From Rhodopseudomonas infernalis (GTDB lineage: Bacteria; Pseudomonadota; Alphaproteobacteria; Rhizobiales; Xanthobacteraceae), in NCBI RefSeq assembly GCF_022271405.1, contig NZ_JAJNAL010000026.1, positions 1-64,000 of the forward strand: a stretch of 64,000 nt of DNA. The letters are read 5' to 3'. The translations under genes were made by a program, and so were the position numbers. The notes under the pieces are model-generated. The model was not told where the DNA came from. It saw nothing but the letters and a program-made list of their open reading frames with translations, and searched no databases. Position 1 is the first letter of the stretch. Every line of letters begins with the position of its first letter. Positions 16,389 through 26,165 of this stretch are shown here, one piece after another.

Positions 16389-16407
16389 TTCAATCGTCCT
16401 CCCTCTC

Positions 16408-16487
16408 CGTTATTGCGAGCGCAGCGAAGCAATCCAGTTCCGCGCACTCAGCTGGATTGCTTCGTCGCTTCGCTCCTCGCAATGACG
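16408..16487. repeat. Palindromic intergenic repeat (CGTTATTGCGAG family)
   Basis: The element runs from CGTTATTGCGAGCGCAGCGA to TCGCTCCTCGCAATGACG, with the inner pair AAGCAATCCAG / CTGGATTGCTT. It is sister to the copy at 9212-9296 and lies between the carboxylase alpha and hydratase genes. Confidence 0.85.
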
Positions 16488-16509
16488 GGATAGTCAGTGC
16501 TTCTCACCT

Positions 16510-18492
16510 CTACGCCACCGCTTCGATCTGCGCGACGATGCGGCCGGTGGTGACTTGTTCGCCTTCGGCGACGTCGATCGTCACGATGCCCGAGGTCGGT
16601 GCGAGATGCACGTGTTCCATCTTCATCGCCTCCAGCGTCAGAACCGGCTGGCCGGCCTCGACGCGGTCCCCGGCTTTCGCCAGCAGAGCGACGACGCGGC
16701 CGTTGAGCGCCGCGCGCAGCTTGCCGTCGCCGCCCCCCGCCGCGGCGCGCTGCGGCGCCGCCCGGGTCAGATCGACAATGGTGTTGGCAACGCCGAGTCG
16801 TTGCACGAACAACCGGTCGCTGGAGCGGTGATAGACCGCCGACTCGCTGAAATCCTCAGCCTGGAAGCGGATGCTCTCTTTGCTCAGCGCCTCGATCGTG
16901 AAGCTGACGCGACGGCCGTCGTGGACCGTAAGGTAGCGCCCGTCCCGCTCGCGCATCACCTCGCAGCTCTGCGCTGCGCCATCGAGTTCGAGCCGCAGCA
17001 AGGTCGGAAACGCAGCGGCCAGCGAGCGACCCGCGCGGTGCTGATAGGCGTGCGGATCCGTGACGTAGAGCAGCAGCGCGGCGACAGCGGCGGCGGGCAC
17101 CGCGTCCTCCGGCAACGCACGCGTCAGCGCCTCGCGGTTCTGCGCGATGAACGCCGTGGTCGCCTCACCGCGTGCGAACACGTCGTGGCGCAGACACGCT
17201 GCCAGGAAGCCGCGGTTGGTAGCGACGCCGAACGCCACCGTATTGTCGAGGCCGTGCACCAGCTTGCGCCGCGCCTCCTCACGGCTGGCGCCGACCGCGA
17301 TAATCTTAGCGATCATCGAATCGTAGTAGGGCGAGATCTCAGACCCGGATTGCAGCGCGTGCTCGACGCGTAGTTCGCCCGGCATCCGCCACACCGCCAT
17401 CCGGCCGGATTGCGGCATGAAGTCCTTGTCGGCGTCTTCCGAGCACAGCCGCACTTCGATGGCGTGGCCCTTGAAGGTCACGTCGTCCTGGCGCAGCGGC
17501 AGCGGCTCGCCGGCGGCGATGCGCAGCTGCAGTTCGACCAGATCGAGCCCGGTGATCGCTTCTGTCACCGGATGCTCGACCTGCAGCCGGGTGTTCATTT
17601 CCATGAAGTAGAACTGGCCCTGCGCGTCGAGCAGGAACTCCAGCGTCCCGGCGCCCTCGTAGCCGATCGCCTTGACGGCGTTGACCGCGACCACGCCCAT
17701 CTGCTCGCGCAGCGCTTCGGAAACAGCCGGCGACGGCGCCTCCTCGATCAGCTTCTGGTGCCGGCGCTGCACCGAGCAGTCGCGCTCGCCGAGATGGATC
17801 GCGTGACCATAGCGATCGCCGAACACCTGGATCTCGATGTGGCGCGGATCGACGATCGCGCGCTCGAGGATCACGGTCGGATCGCCGAACGCGCTCTGCG
17901 CTTCGGACCGCGCGCTGCGCAGCGCATCCGGAAGTGCGGCAGCGTCCTTCACCAGCCGCATGCCGCGACCGCCGCCGCCGGCGACCGCCTTGATCATCAC
18001 CGGGAAGCCGATCTTGCCGGCTTCCGCGATCATCGCGGGATCGGTTTGATCCGCGCCCTGATAACCGGGCACGCAAGGCACGCCGGCCTTCAGCATGATC
18101 TCCTTGGCCCCGGCCTTGTTGCCCATCGAGGCAATCGACTCCGCCGACGGCCCGATGAAGACCAGCCTGGCATCTCGGCACGCCGCAGCGAAATCCTCAT
18201 TCTCGGCCAGGAAGCCGTAGCCGGGATGCACCGCATCGGCGCCGGCAATCTTCGCGGCTTCGATCAGCGCCGGAATGTTGAGATAGGACTCGGACGGCTG
18301 CGCGCCGCCGATCGCCACCGCCTCGTCGGCTTCGCGCACATGCGCCGAATCCGCGTCTGCGGTCGAATACACGGCGACGACGCCGTAGCCCATGCGGCGC
18401 GCGGTGCGCATCACGCGCAGCGCGATCTCGCCACGGTTGGCGATCAGGATCTTGGTGAACGGCGTTGCTTTCGACATCTGCGTCATCATCAT
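16510..18492 (-). CDS. Biotin-dependent acyl-CoA carboxylase, alpha subunit (biotin carboxylase + BCCP)
   Basis: A 660-residue fusion of biotin carboxylase (about 10-455: KILIANRGEIALRV, AGGGGRGMRLV for ATP binding, EMNTRLQVEHPVTE in the active site) and a C-terminal biotin carrier domain with the biotinyl Lys624 in EAMKMEH. It carboxylates biotin with ATP and bicarbonate for the beta subunit next to it. Its size and layout fit the 3-methylcrotonyl-, geranyl- or propionyl-CoA carboxylases, not acetyl-CoA carboxylase, whose parts are separate genes. The ATG at 18492 overlaps the beta-subunit stop (ATGA); an in-frame ATG at 18477 is an alternative start. Production should be coupled to the beta subunit. 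Confidence 0.88.
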   Translation of the reverse strand: MMMTQMSKATPFTKILIANRGEIALRVMRTARRMGYGVVAVYSTADADSAHVREADEAVAIGGAQPSESYLNIPALIEAAKIAGADAVHPGYGFLAENEDFAAACRDARLVFIGPSAESIASMGNKAGAKEIMLKAGVPCVPGYQGADQTDPAMIAEAGKIGFPVMIKAVAGGGGRGMRLVKDAAALPDALRSARSEAQSAFGDPTVILERAIVDPRHIEIQVFGDRYGHAIHLGERDCSVQRRHQKLIEEAPSPAVSEALREQMGVVAVNAVKAIGYEGAGTLEFLLDAQGQFYFMEMNTRLQVEHPVTEAITGLDLVELQLRIAAGEPLPLRQDDVTFKGHAIEVRLCSEDADKDFMPQSGRMAVWRMPGELRVEHALQSGSEISPYYDSMIAKIIAVGASREEARRKLVHGLDNTVAFGVATNRGFLAACLRHDVFARGEATTAFIAQNREALTRALPEDAVPAAAVAALLLYVTDPHAYQHRAGRSLAAAFPTLLRLELDGAAQSCEVMRERDGRYLTVHDGRRVSFTIEALSKESIRFQAEDFSESAVYHRSSDRLFVQRLGVANTIVDLTRAAPQRAAAGGGDGKLRAALNGRVVALLAKAGDRVEAGQPVLTLEAMKMEHVHLAPTSGIVTIDVAEGEQVTTGRIVAQIEAVA

Positions 18493-20111
18493 GCCCGCGA
18501 CACCGCGAACTGCATCTGCTGCGGGGTGCGCGCCTCGCTCTCACGGCAGACCGCCAGCACTTCGGCGAGCACCGCGCGGGTGTCGCGCGGATCGATCACG
18601 CCGTCGTCGAGCATCCGCGCCGAGGTCGCGAACACGTCCATCTGCCCATTGAACACCGCGGTGATACCCGCCTTCATCTGGTCGAGCTTCTCGCGATCGA
18701 CCGGCACGCCCTTTCGAGCCGCACCCGCCTCGGCGACGATCGCCATGGTCTCCGCCGCCTGCTCGCCGCCCATCACCGCGGTCTTGGCGTTCGGCCAGGA
18801 GAAGCAGAATCGCGGATGGAAACCGCGGCCGCACATGCCGTAGTTGCCGGCGCCGAACGATGCGCCGCAGTAGATCGTAATCTGCGGCACCGACGCCGAC
18901 GTCACCGCCTGGATCATCTTCGAGCCGTGCTTGATCATGCCGGCTTCCTCGTAGGCCTTGCCGACGATGTAGCCGGTGGTGTTGTTGAGATACAGGATCG
19001 GCGTGCGCGACTGGCAGCACGCCTGAATGAAGTGGGTCGCCTTGTTGGCGCCCGCCGGATCGAGCGGACCGTTGTTGGTGATGATGCCGATCGGCTGTCC
19101 GACGATCTTGGCGTGGCCGACCACCGTGGCCGGCCCATAATTCGGCGACATCTCGGTGAAATCGGAATCGTCGACGATCCGCGCGATCACCTGCCGCATG
19201 TCGACCGGGCGCTTGTGGTCGGTCGGCATGATGCCGAGCAGTTCTTCGGCGGCGTAGAGCGGCGGATGATAGTCCGCGGGGTCAGGCCCTGGCCCGGAAC
19301 GGTCCCAGGGCAGATCGGCCATGATGTCGCGCGCGATCCGCAGCGCGTCACGGTCGTCCTCGGCAAGATAATCGCCGAGCCCCGAAACCGAGGTGTGCAT
19401 CTCGGCGCCGCCGAGTTCTTCCTCGGTGGCGATCTCGCCGGTCGCGGCCTTCAGCAGCGGCGGGCCGGCCAGGAACGCGCGCGTCCGGCCGCGCACCATC
19501 ACGATGTAATCCGACAAACCGGTCTGATACGCGCCGCCCGCCGTCGATGAACCGTGCGTAACTGTGACGACCGGCAGCCCGGCCGCGGACAGCAGCGCGA
19601 GATTGCGAAAGATGTTTCCGCCGCGGACGAAATCCTCGACGCGGTAGCGCAGCAGATTGGCGCCGGCGCTCTCGACCAGTTGCACGAACGGCAGCTTGTT
19701 CTCCAGCGCCAGTTCCTGAATGCGCAGCGTCTTGTCGAGACCATAGGGCTGCAGCGCGCCGGCGTCGATGCCGGAATCGTTGGCGCTGATCATGCAGCGG
19801 ATGCCGGCGACGTAGCCGATGCCGCCGATCACGCCGCCGCCCGGCGTGCTCTTGTCGGCATTGGTCGTGTCGAACATGTAGCCGGCCAGCGTCGACAGTT
19901 CGAGGAACGGCGCTCCCGGATCGAGCACCAGCGCCACCCGCTCGCGCGGCAGTAACTGCCCGCGCTTGTGGAAGCGCTCGGCGGACGCCGCCGACGCCGT
20001 GCGCGCCCGCGCCTCCAGCATCCGCATCCGCTCGATCAGCGCCAGCATGCCGTCGCGATTGGCCCTGAAGCCTTCGCTCCCCGGCGCGACGGTGGATTCG
20101 ATCACTGCCAT
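18489..20111 (-). CDS. Biotin-dependent acyl-CoA carboxylase, beta subunit (carboxyltransferase)
   Basis: A 540-residue carboxyltransferase with both crotonase-like halves. The N-terminal half has GGVIGGIGYVAG and THGSSTAGGAYQTGLSDY, the C-terminal half NTTGYIVGKAYEEAGMIKHG and the acyl/biotin pocket stretch YCGASFGAGNYGMCGRGFHPRFCFSW(P). The Gly-rich GASFGAGNYGMCGR run is typical of methylcrotonyl- and geranyl-CoA carboxylase beta chains; propionyl-CoA carboxylase beta chains differ here. I therefore lean to a branched 3-methyl-enoyl-CoA substrate (inference). The ATG at 20111 is preceded by AAGGA; the longer frame to 20174 is not needed. It overlaps the alpha gene by four bases. Confidence 0.87.
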   Translation of the reverse strand: MAVIESTVAPGSEGFRANRDGMLALIERMRMLEARARTASAASAERFHKRGQLLPRERVALVLDPGAPFLELSTLAGYMFDTTNADKSTPGGGVIGGIGYVAGIRCMISANDSGIDAGALQPYGLDKTLRIQELALENKLPFVQLVESAGANLLRYRVEDFVRGGNIFRNLALLSAAGLPVVTVTHGSSTAGGAYQTGLSDYIVMVRGRTRAFLAGPPLLKAATGEIATEEELGGAEMHTSVSGLGDYLAEDDRDALRIARDIMADLPWDRSGPGPDPADYHPPLYAAEELLGIMPTDHKRPVDMRQVIARIVDDSDFTEMSPNYGPATVVGHAKIVGQPIGIITNNGPLDPAGANKATHFIQACCQSRTPILYLNNTTGYIVGKAYEEAGMIKHGSKMIQAVTSASVPQITIYCGASFGAGNYGMCGRGFHPRFCFSWPNAKTAVMGGEQAAETMAIVAEAGAARKGVPVDREKLDQMKAGITAVFNGQMDVFATSARMLDDGVIDPRDTRAVLAEVLAVCRESEARTPQQMQFAVSRA

Positions 20112-20168
20112 TCGGTGTTCCTTGTGGTTCCGGGACACATTAGAGCGCCCGAAATCTCGCCTCTGGTT

Positions 20169-20272
20169 CGTCATTCCGGGGCGCGACCGCAGGTCGCGAA
20201 CCCGGAATCTCGAAGTGCTCTGAACGTCGGGATTCCGGGTTCACGCCGCGGTGCGGCGTGACCCGGAATGAC
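20169..20272. repeat. Palindromic intergenic repeat (CGTCATTCCGGGGCGC family)
   Basis: CGTCATTCCGGGGCGCGACC and its inverted arm GCGGCGTGACCCGGAATGAC enclose GAACCCGGAATCTCGA / CGGGATTCCGGGTTCAC. It lies between the second acyl-CoA ligase and the carboxylase genes. Confidence 0.85.
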
Positions 20273-20278
20273 AGTGCC

Positions 20279-21883
20279 TCACCCCGTCTGCGCCATCGTG
20301 AAATAGTCCGCATGCTGGTTGCGTAGTTCGACCTTGCGCAGTTTGCCGGTGGCGGTCATCGGCATCTCATCGACGATCTGCACCAGCTTCGGCACCTGGA
20401 ATCCGCCGAGCGTCTTACGACAATGCTCGATGATCTCCGCCTCGGTCGCGGCCGCGCCCGGCTTGAGCTTGACGAAGCCGGACACCGCCTCGCCCCATTG
20501 CGGATGCGGCAGGCCGACCACCGCGGCGTTCATCACCGCAGGATGCGCCAGCAGCGTCTCCTCGATCTTCACGGAGGCGACGTTCTCGCCGCCGGACTTG
20601 ATCACGTCCTTCTTGCGGTCGAGAAACAGCACCTCGCCGTGTTCGTCGATCAGCGCCAGATCGCCGGTGTGATGCCAGCCGAATTTTCGCGCGGCCTCGG
20701 TGGCGTCCGGATCCTTGTAGTAGCCGAGCATCACGTTGGGGCCGCGGTGCACGATCTCGCCCACCTCGCCGACCGGCAGCAGATTGCCGGCGTCGTCCAT
20801 GATCGCGGTCTCGTTGACCATGGTGGACTCGCCCCAATAATTGCCGAAGCGCGCCAGTTGGCGGTCCGGCTGTGACATCGTCGTCGCCGGATACATCTCG
20901 GTCTGGCCCGACGGCTGCACGAAGGTCGGGCATAGTTCGGCGATCGCGCGCTCCAGCAGCGGCCGCGGCATCGGCGCCATGGTGGTGATGCAGCAGCGCA
21001 GCGTCGACAGGTCGAACTCGCCGCGCCGCGGATGGTCGAGGATCACCTGATACATCAGCGGCAGGCCGATGAACACGGTGAGCCGGTCGCGCTGGATCGC
21101 CTCCATGCAAGCCACGGGGTCGAAGCCGCGCATCAGCGCCATCTTGCCGCCGACCGCGAGATAGGACAGCAGCACCACATGGGCGGCGCAATGGAACAGC
21201 GGAAACTGCCCGCTGATGCCGTCATTTCGCGTGAGCTGCATCTCGATCGCGTTGCTCATCACCGCCATCACCACCGCGAGATGACAGTGCATCGCGCCCT
21301 TCGGCCGCGACGTGGTGCCGGAGGTGTAGATGATCATCGCGAGGTCGCGATCGTCGAATGCGATTTCCGGCTCGATCTCGGACTGTCCCTCGACCAGCTG
21401 GCCGAAGCTCTGCAGCCCCGCTTCCGCCGCCTTGCCGGTGAGATCGACCGCGATCAGCGCGATGCCGCGCTGCTCGAGCGCGGCGCGGCGCTCGGGCTGG
21501 CCGTGCAGATTGTCGTCGATCAGCGCGAACTTCACCTCGGCATGATCGAGGATGTAGCTCATGTCGGCCGGGCCGAGCATGGTGTTGATCGGCACCCAGA
21601 CAAGGCCGGCGCGGTGAATGCCGAACAGCGCTTTGACGAACTCGACCGAGTTGTTGCAGATCGTCGAGATCTTGTCGCCGGGCTTCAGGCCGCGGGCGAC
21701 CAGATAGTTGGCGAAGCGGTTGGCGTCGCGTTCGAGCTCCTTGTAGCTGACCTGACGCGCCCCGTCGGTCAATGCGACGCGGTCGGCAAAACGGATCGCC
21801 GATTTGCGCAGGATGTCGCCGATCGCCACCCGGCCGATCCGGCCCGGTCCCGGCACGCCGCCGGTCGCTTCGAGATTGGTCAT
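20279..21883 (-). CDS. AMP-forming acyl-CoA ligase
   Basis: A 534-residue ANL-superfamily ligase, distinct in sequence from the one at 13873. Motifs are IIYTSGTTSRPKGAMHCH (P-loop), QPSGQTEMYPAT, HHTGDLALIDEHGEVLFLDRKKDVIKSGGENV and the catalytic Lys in MTATGKLRKVELR. The GWHHTGDLA hinge and the overall layout resemble the crotonobetaine/cyclohexanecarboxylate-type ligases. It probably activates the acid that feeds the pathway. It lies between the beta-keto acid cleavage enzyme and the carboxylase genes, all on the same strand, so a common substrate is likely. The ATG at 21883 starts MTNLEATGGV. Confidence 0.86.
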   Translation of the reverse strand: MTNLEATGGVPGPGRIGRVAIGDILRKSAIRFADRVALTDGARQVSYKELERDANRFANYLVARGLKPGDKISTICNNSVEFVKALFGIHRAGLVWVPINTMLGPADMSYILDHAEVKFALIDDNLHGQPERRAALEQRGIALIAVDLTGKAAEAGLQSFGQLVEGQSEIEPEIAFDDRDLAMIIYTSGTTSRPKGAMHCHLAVVMAVMSNAIEMQLTRNDGISGQFPLFHCAAHVVLLSYLAVGGKMALMRGFDPVACMEAIQRDRLTVFIGLPLMYQVILDHPRRGEFDLSTLRCCITTMAPMPRPLLERAIAELCPTFVQPSGQTEMYPATTMSQPDRQLARFGNYWGESTMVNETAIMDDAGNLLPVGEVGEIVHRGPNVMLGYYKDPDATEAARKFGWHHTGDLALIDEHGEVLFLDRKKDVIKSGGENVASVKIEETLLAHPAVMNAAVVGLPHPQWGEAVSGFVKLKPGAAATEAEIIEHCRKTLGGFQVPKLVQIVDEMPMTATGKLRKVELRNQHADYFTMAQTG

Positions 21884-21943
21884 GACACTCCCTCGGATGT
21901 GAGGCAGCTCTTGCGGCTGCTTGGTTGGTGATGCTTTCGTTTT

Positions 21944-22044
21944 GTCGTTCCGGGGCGCGCGTAGCGCGAACCCGGAACCTCAGACGAGCAGAACATCTCG
22001 GGATTCCGGGTTCACGCCGCTCCGCGGCGCGCCCCGGAATGACG
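21944..22044. repeat. Palindromic intergenic repeat (GTCGTTCCGGGGCGC family)
   Basis: The arms GTCGTTCCGGGGCGCGCGTA and GCGGCGCGCCCCGGAATGACG enclose GAACCCGGAACCTCAG / CTCGGGATTCCGGGTTCAC. It lies between the cleavage enzyme and ligase genes. Confidence 0.85.
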
Positions 22045-22049
22045 CGGCC

Positions 22050-22916
22050 TCAGTGCAGGATGCCGTAAATCGCCCGCGCCTCGTCCGGGCTCGCGATCTC
22101 ACGTCCGGCACGCCGCGCGCAGCCGGCGATCTCCTCGATCAGCTGGCCGTTCGAGGTCACCTTCTCGCCATTGGCGAGATAGAACGTGTCCTCGAGCCCG
22201 GTGCGCAGATGGCCGCCGAGATCGGCGCAGGCCTGATGCAGCGGCCAGATCTCGGCGCGGCCGATCGCGGTCACCTGCCAATGCGCCTCGGGGCGCTTCA
22301 GCTTCAAGATGATCGGCAGCAGGTCTGGATCGGCCGGCATGCCGGAAGCGACACCCATCACGAGGTTGTACTCGAGCGGGCCGGAATACATGCCGTTCTG
22401 CACATACATGCCGACGCAGCGGACGATGCCGACGTCGAAGCACTCGAACTCCGGAATGGTCCCGGCGTCCTTCATGGCGCCGAGGAAGTCCTGAATCTTC
22501 TCGACGGAGTTGTCGAACATCATCGGCGGCCAGGCCCAGCTGTTGTCGGACTTGACCTTGAGATAGTTCAGCGAGCCGGCGTTACAGGCGGCGATCTCCG
22601 GCTTGGTCTCGCGGATGCAGGCGAGCGGCCCTTCGTAGTGCGGCCCCGAGGTGCCGGAGGTGTGATTGATGATGACACCGGGACACGCTTCGCGGATCGC
22701 CTGCTGGATCTCGCGCGACACCGCGACGTCCCAGCTCGGCAGATGGCCTTTGTCCGGCCGCTGGTCACGCAGATGGATGTGCATGATCGAGGCGCCGGCA
22801 TTGAATGCCGCCTTGGCCTCGCGCGCCATCTCTTCCGGCGTCACCGGAACGTGGTGCTGCTTGGGATCCGTCAGCACGCCGTTCAGCGAGCAGGTGATTA
22901 CGGCCTTGTCGCTCAT
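22050..22916 (-). CDS. Beta-keto acid cleavage enzyme (BKACE, DUF849)
   Basis: A 288-residue TIM-barrel enzyme of the family founded by 3-keto-5-aminohexanoate cleavage enzyme (Kce). The start MSDKAVITCSLNGVLTD and the Zn ligands His46 and His48 in MHIHLRDQ match the family exactly in position. BKACEs transfer the acetyl part of a beta-keto acid to acetyl-CoA or use acyl-CoA, giving acetoacetate and a new acyl-CoA. The natural keto acid here is unknown. Its place between an AraC regulator and CoA ligase/carboxylase genes suggests it cleaves the product of the carboxylase branch, where leucine and terpene pathways would use HMG-CoA lyase (inference). Confidence 0.87.
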   Translation of the reverse strand: MSDKAVITCSLNGVLTDPKQHHVPVTPEEMAREAKAAFNAGASIMHIHLRDQRPDKGHLPSWDVAVSREIQQAIREACPGVIINHTSGTSGPHYEGPLACIRETKPEIAACNAGSLNYLKVKSDNSWAWPPMMFDNSVEKIQDFLGAMKDAGTIPEFECFDVGIVRCVGMYVQNGMYSGPLEYNLVMGVASGMPADPDLLPIILKLKRPEAHWQVTAIGRAEIWPLHQACADLGGHLRTGLEDTFYLANGEKVTSNGQLIEEIAGCARRAGREIASPDEARAIYGILH

Positions 22917-23045
22917 TCCTCATCGACCCTTTCGGTGATGTTGCGCGCGCGAACAACACGCGGCGCAAACCAGTCGAACGGGATGATGCGGAAGCCGTGC
23001 ATATGCATCTTGCGTGCACGCGCTGCTACACGCCGGACGCACGCG

Positions 23046-23870
23046 TTAGGGGCGTCCCTGGCGAAACTCCGCAACGCTGGCGGCATGCGGATCGCTGCGC
23101 CAGATCGCCAGATCGCGCGAGCCAGAGAAGATCGCGCGCGGCTGCAAGCCGTAGAAACGCCGGATCGAATGGCTGAAGTGAGTCGAGTCCGGATAGCCGA
23201 TGTCCTGTGCCAGATGCGCGAGATTGATATCCGCGTTGACGAAGTGCAGCAGATGCCGCGCCCGCTTCCAGGCACGCAGCGCGCGGAACGAGACGCCGGT
23301 CTCGTCCTTGAACAGATGCAGGAAGCGCGACTGCGACAGGTTGGCCCCCACCGCGCAATCCTCCGCGGTCACCGCCGCGCCGGAAATATCGTTGAGCCGC
23401 GCGAGCGCTCCCGCAATGCGGCGATCGATCCGCCGCGCAGGCAGAACCTCGCCGAAGAACAGATTGTCGAATTCCGAGGTGGTGAAGCCCTCGCGGCGTC
23501 CGGTCGCCACCAGCGAGCCATGCGCCTGGCGGACCCGGTCGGCGAGCGCGCCGTCACCGGCGCCAACGATCCGGGCGCCGAGCGCGGCCATCGGCGCGGG
23601 CAGCACCGTCTCCGGCTCGATCACCAAGCAGACGACGCTGCGGCTGTCGGATTCGACGTTGTGCGGCACATAAGGCGGGACGAACGCGGTGGCCCCGGTC
23701 TGGGCCTGGCCATCCTCGATCGTCACCCTCAGCTGCCCGTGGAGGGAGACATAGATCGAATACGCGCCGCTGGTGCGGCGGCGCGGTCGGCCCAGCAGAC
23801 CGGCATAGAACACGCGCTCAGGGCTGATCAGCATCAGATGTCCGGACGCCGGACACGTCTCGTCACTCAT
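23046..23870 (-). CDS. AraC-family transcriptional regulator with cupin sensor domain
   Basis: A 274-residue regulator. The N-terminal half (about 15-95) is a cupin-like ligand pocket: SGAYSIYVSLHGQLRVTIEDG and ATAFVPPYVPHNVES. The C-terminal ~100 residues hold the two AraC helix-turn-helix units, with AVTAEDCAVGANLSQSRFLHLFKDETGVSF and INLAHLAQDIGYPDSTHFSHSIRRFYGLQP. It probably senses the pathway substrate or its CoA ester and controls the surrounding genes, as it is embedded within them on the same strand. The ATG at 23870 has GGAGGA just upstream; the open frame extends to 24164 without similarity. Confidence 0.87.
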   Translation of the reverse strand: MSDETCPASGHLMLISPERVFYAGLLGRPRRRTSGAYSIYVSLHGQLRVTIEDGQAQTGATAFVPPYVPHNVESDSRSVVCLVIEPETVLPAPMAALGARIVGAGDGALADRVRQAHGSLVATGRREGFTTSEFDNLFFGEVLPARRIDRRIAGALARLNDISGAAVTAEDCAVGANLSQSRFLHLFKDETGVSFRALRAWKRARHLLHFVNADINLAHLAQDIGYPDSTHFSHSIRRFYGLQPRAIFSGSRDLAIWRSDPHAASVAEFRQGRP

Positions 23871-24006
23871 GGGTCCTCCCGGGGTCTTCGCCCGTTCCCG
23901 CACCGAGATGCGGCGCCCTCTTCGGAGCGGGCGGAGAATACAGCATCGCCGGGCGTTGTCACCGGGCGTGATTGCCGCGGAAACGGATCGCCCGGCCCCC
24001 GAGCGA

Positions 24007-24657
24007 TCAGGCGCGGCGCGCCACCTTCTGCTCGTCGCCGGCGCGGGTCTCTGCCTCGACGGCCCGCCGATACCCCTCGCGCTGCTGCACGCGCTGCCAA
24101 TAGGCCGCGACGTTCGGCCCGAATTGATTGGAGAGGCCGAGATTGTCGGCCAGCCGCAGCGCATAGCCGATCGTCACATCGGCGGCGGTGAACCGGCCCT
24201 GGGCCAACCATTCGGTCTGCCCCGTCGCCGCCTCGACGGCGCGGAGCCGGCCGAGAAACCACTTGGCGTAATCCTCGACCACTTGCGGCTGCCGCCGTTC
24301 GGCGGGCTCCAGCGTGCCGTAGCGCAGCACGAGCGTCTGCGGGAACGTCAGCGTCGCGTCGCTGAAGAACATCCAGTTGAGATAGGTCCCATAGTCGGCC
24401 TCGCCGACATCGACCACCAGCGGAGTCGGGCCGTGCCGCGTGCCGAGATAATGGCAGATGCCCGAAGACTCGGTCATCTTGGTGTCGCCATCGATCATGA
24501 ACGGAATGGTGCCGAGCGGATTGATCGCGAGATATTCCTTGGCGAGCGCCCGCGGCGGAAAAGGCAGCATCTTGAGCTCGTAGTCGAGCCCCATCTCCTC
24601 CAGCATCCACAACGGCCGAAACGACCGCGCGCCATGGCAGTGATACAAGGTGATCAT
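24007..24657 (-). CDS. Glutathione S-transferase family protein
   Basis: A 216-residue cytosolic GST. The thioredoxin-like N-terminal domain begins MITLYHCHGARSFRPLWMLEEMGLDYE and has the cis-Pro in GTIPFMIDGD and the glutathione gamma-Glu contact TESSGICHYL. The helical C-terminal domain (about 90-205) holds the N-capping Asp motif FTAADVTIGYAL. Ser12 (or a nearby residue of GARSFR) is the probable thiol-activating residue. Its role beside acyl-CoA dehydrogenase and ligase genes could be detoxification of electrophilic enoyl intermediates (inference). It sits 136 bases upstream of the AraC gene on the same strand. Confidence 0.85.
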   Translation of the reverse strand: MITLYHCHGARSFRPLWMLEEMGLDYELKMLPFPPRALAKEYLAINPLGTIPFMIDGDTKMTESSGICHYLGTRHGPTPLVVDVGEADYGTYLNWMFFSDATLTFPQTLVLRYGTLEPAERRQPQVVEDYAKWFLGRLRAVEAATGQTEWLAQGRFTAADVTIGYALRLADNLGLSNQFGPNVAAYWQRVQQREGYRRAVEAETRAGDEQKVARRA

Positions 24658-24723
24658 CGATTTCGCTCCCTCTCAGCGTCGTTGTTTATGGCCGCCGCCG
24701 CTCGCCAAGAACGCGGTGCGCTC

Positions 24724-24854
24724 CCTCGCCCCGCTCTTGCGGGGAGAGGGTTGGGGTGAGGGGCGACGCAGGCACTGACTCTCAGCCTCGCGGAGACGCC
24801 CCCTCACCCGGATTGCTTCGCAATCCGACCTCTCCCCGCTCGCGGGAAGAGGTG
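24724..24854. repeat. Palindromic intergenic repeat (CCCTCGCCCCGCTC family)
   Basis: A different repeat type from its neighbours: CCTCGCCCCGCTCTTGCGGG-GAGAGGG, GGGTGAGGGGC, then CCCCCTCACCC and GACCTCTCCCCGCTCGCGGG. The arms pair as a long imperfect hairpin. It fills the 217-base gap between the dehydrogenase gene ending at 24875 and the GST gene. Confidence 0.8.
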
Positions 24855-24874
24855 AACGGCGCCGAACGGTGACG

Positions 24875-26029
<1,155 letters not shown>

Positions 26030-26042
26030 CGGTCTCTTCCCT

Positions 26043-26155
26043 CGTCATTCCGGGGCACGCGCCGCAGGCGTGCGAACCCGGAATCTCCCTTGTTGTTGTT
26101 CTTGTCTCACCACCTCGAGATTCCGGGTTCGCGCTGCGCGCGCCCCGGAATGACG
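26043..26155. repeat. Palindromic intergenic repeat (CGTCATTCCGGGGCAC family)
   Basis: CGTCATTCCGGGGCACGCGC and GCGCGCCCCGGAATGACG enclose GAACCCGGAATCTCCC / CTCGAGATTCCGGGTTCGCG. It lies between the two acyl-CoA dehydrogenase genes. Confidence 0.85.
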
Positions 26156-26165
26156 GTGCGTATCG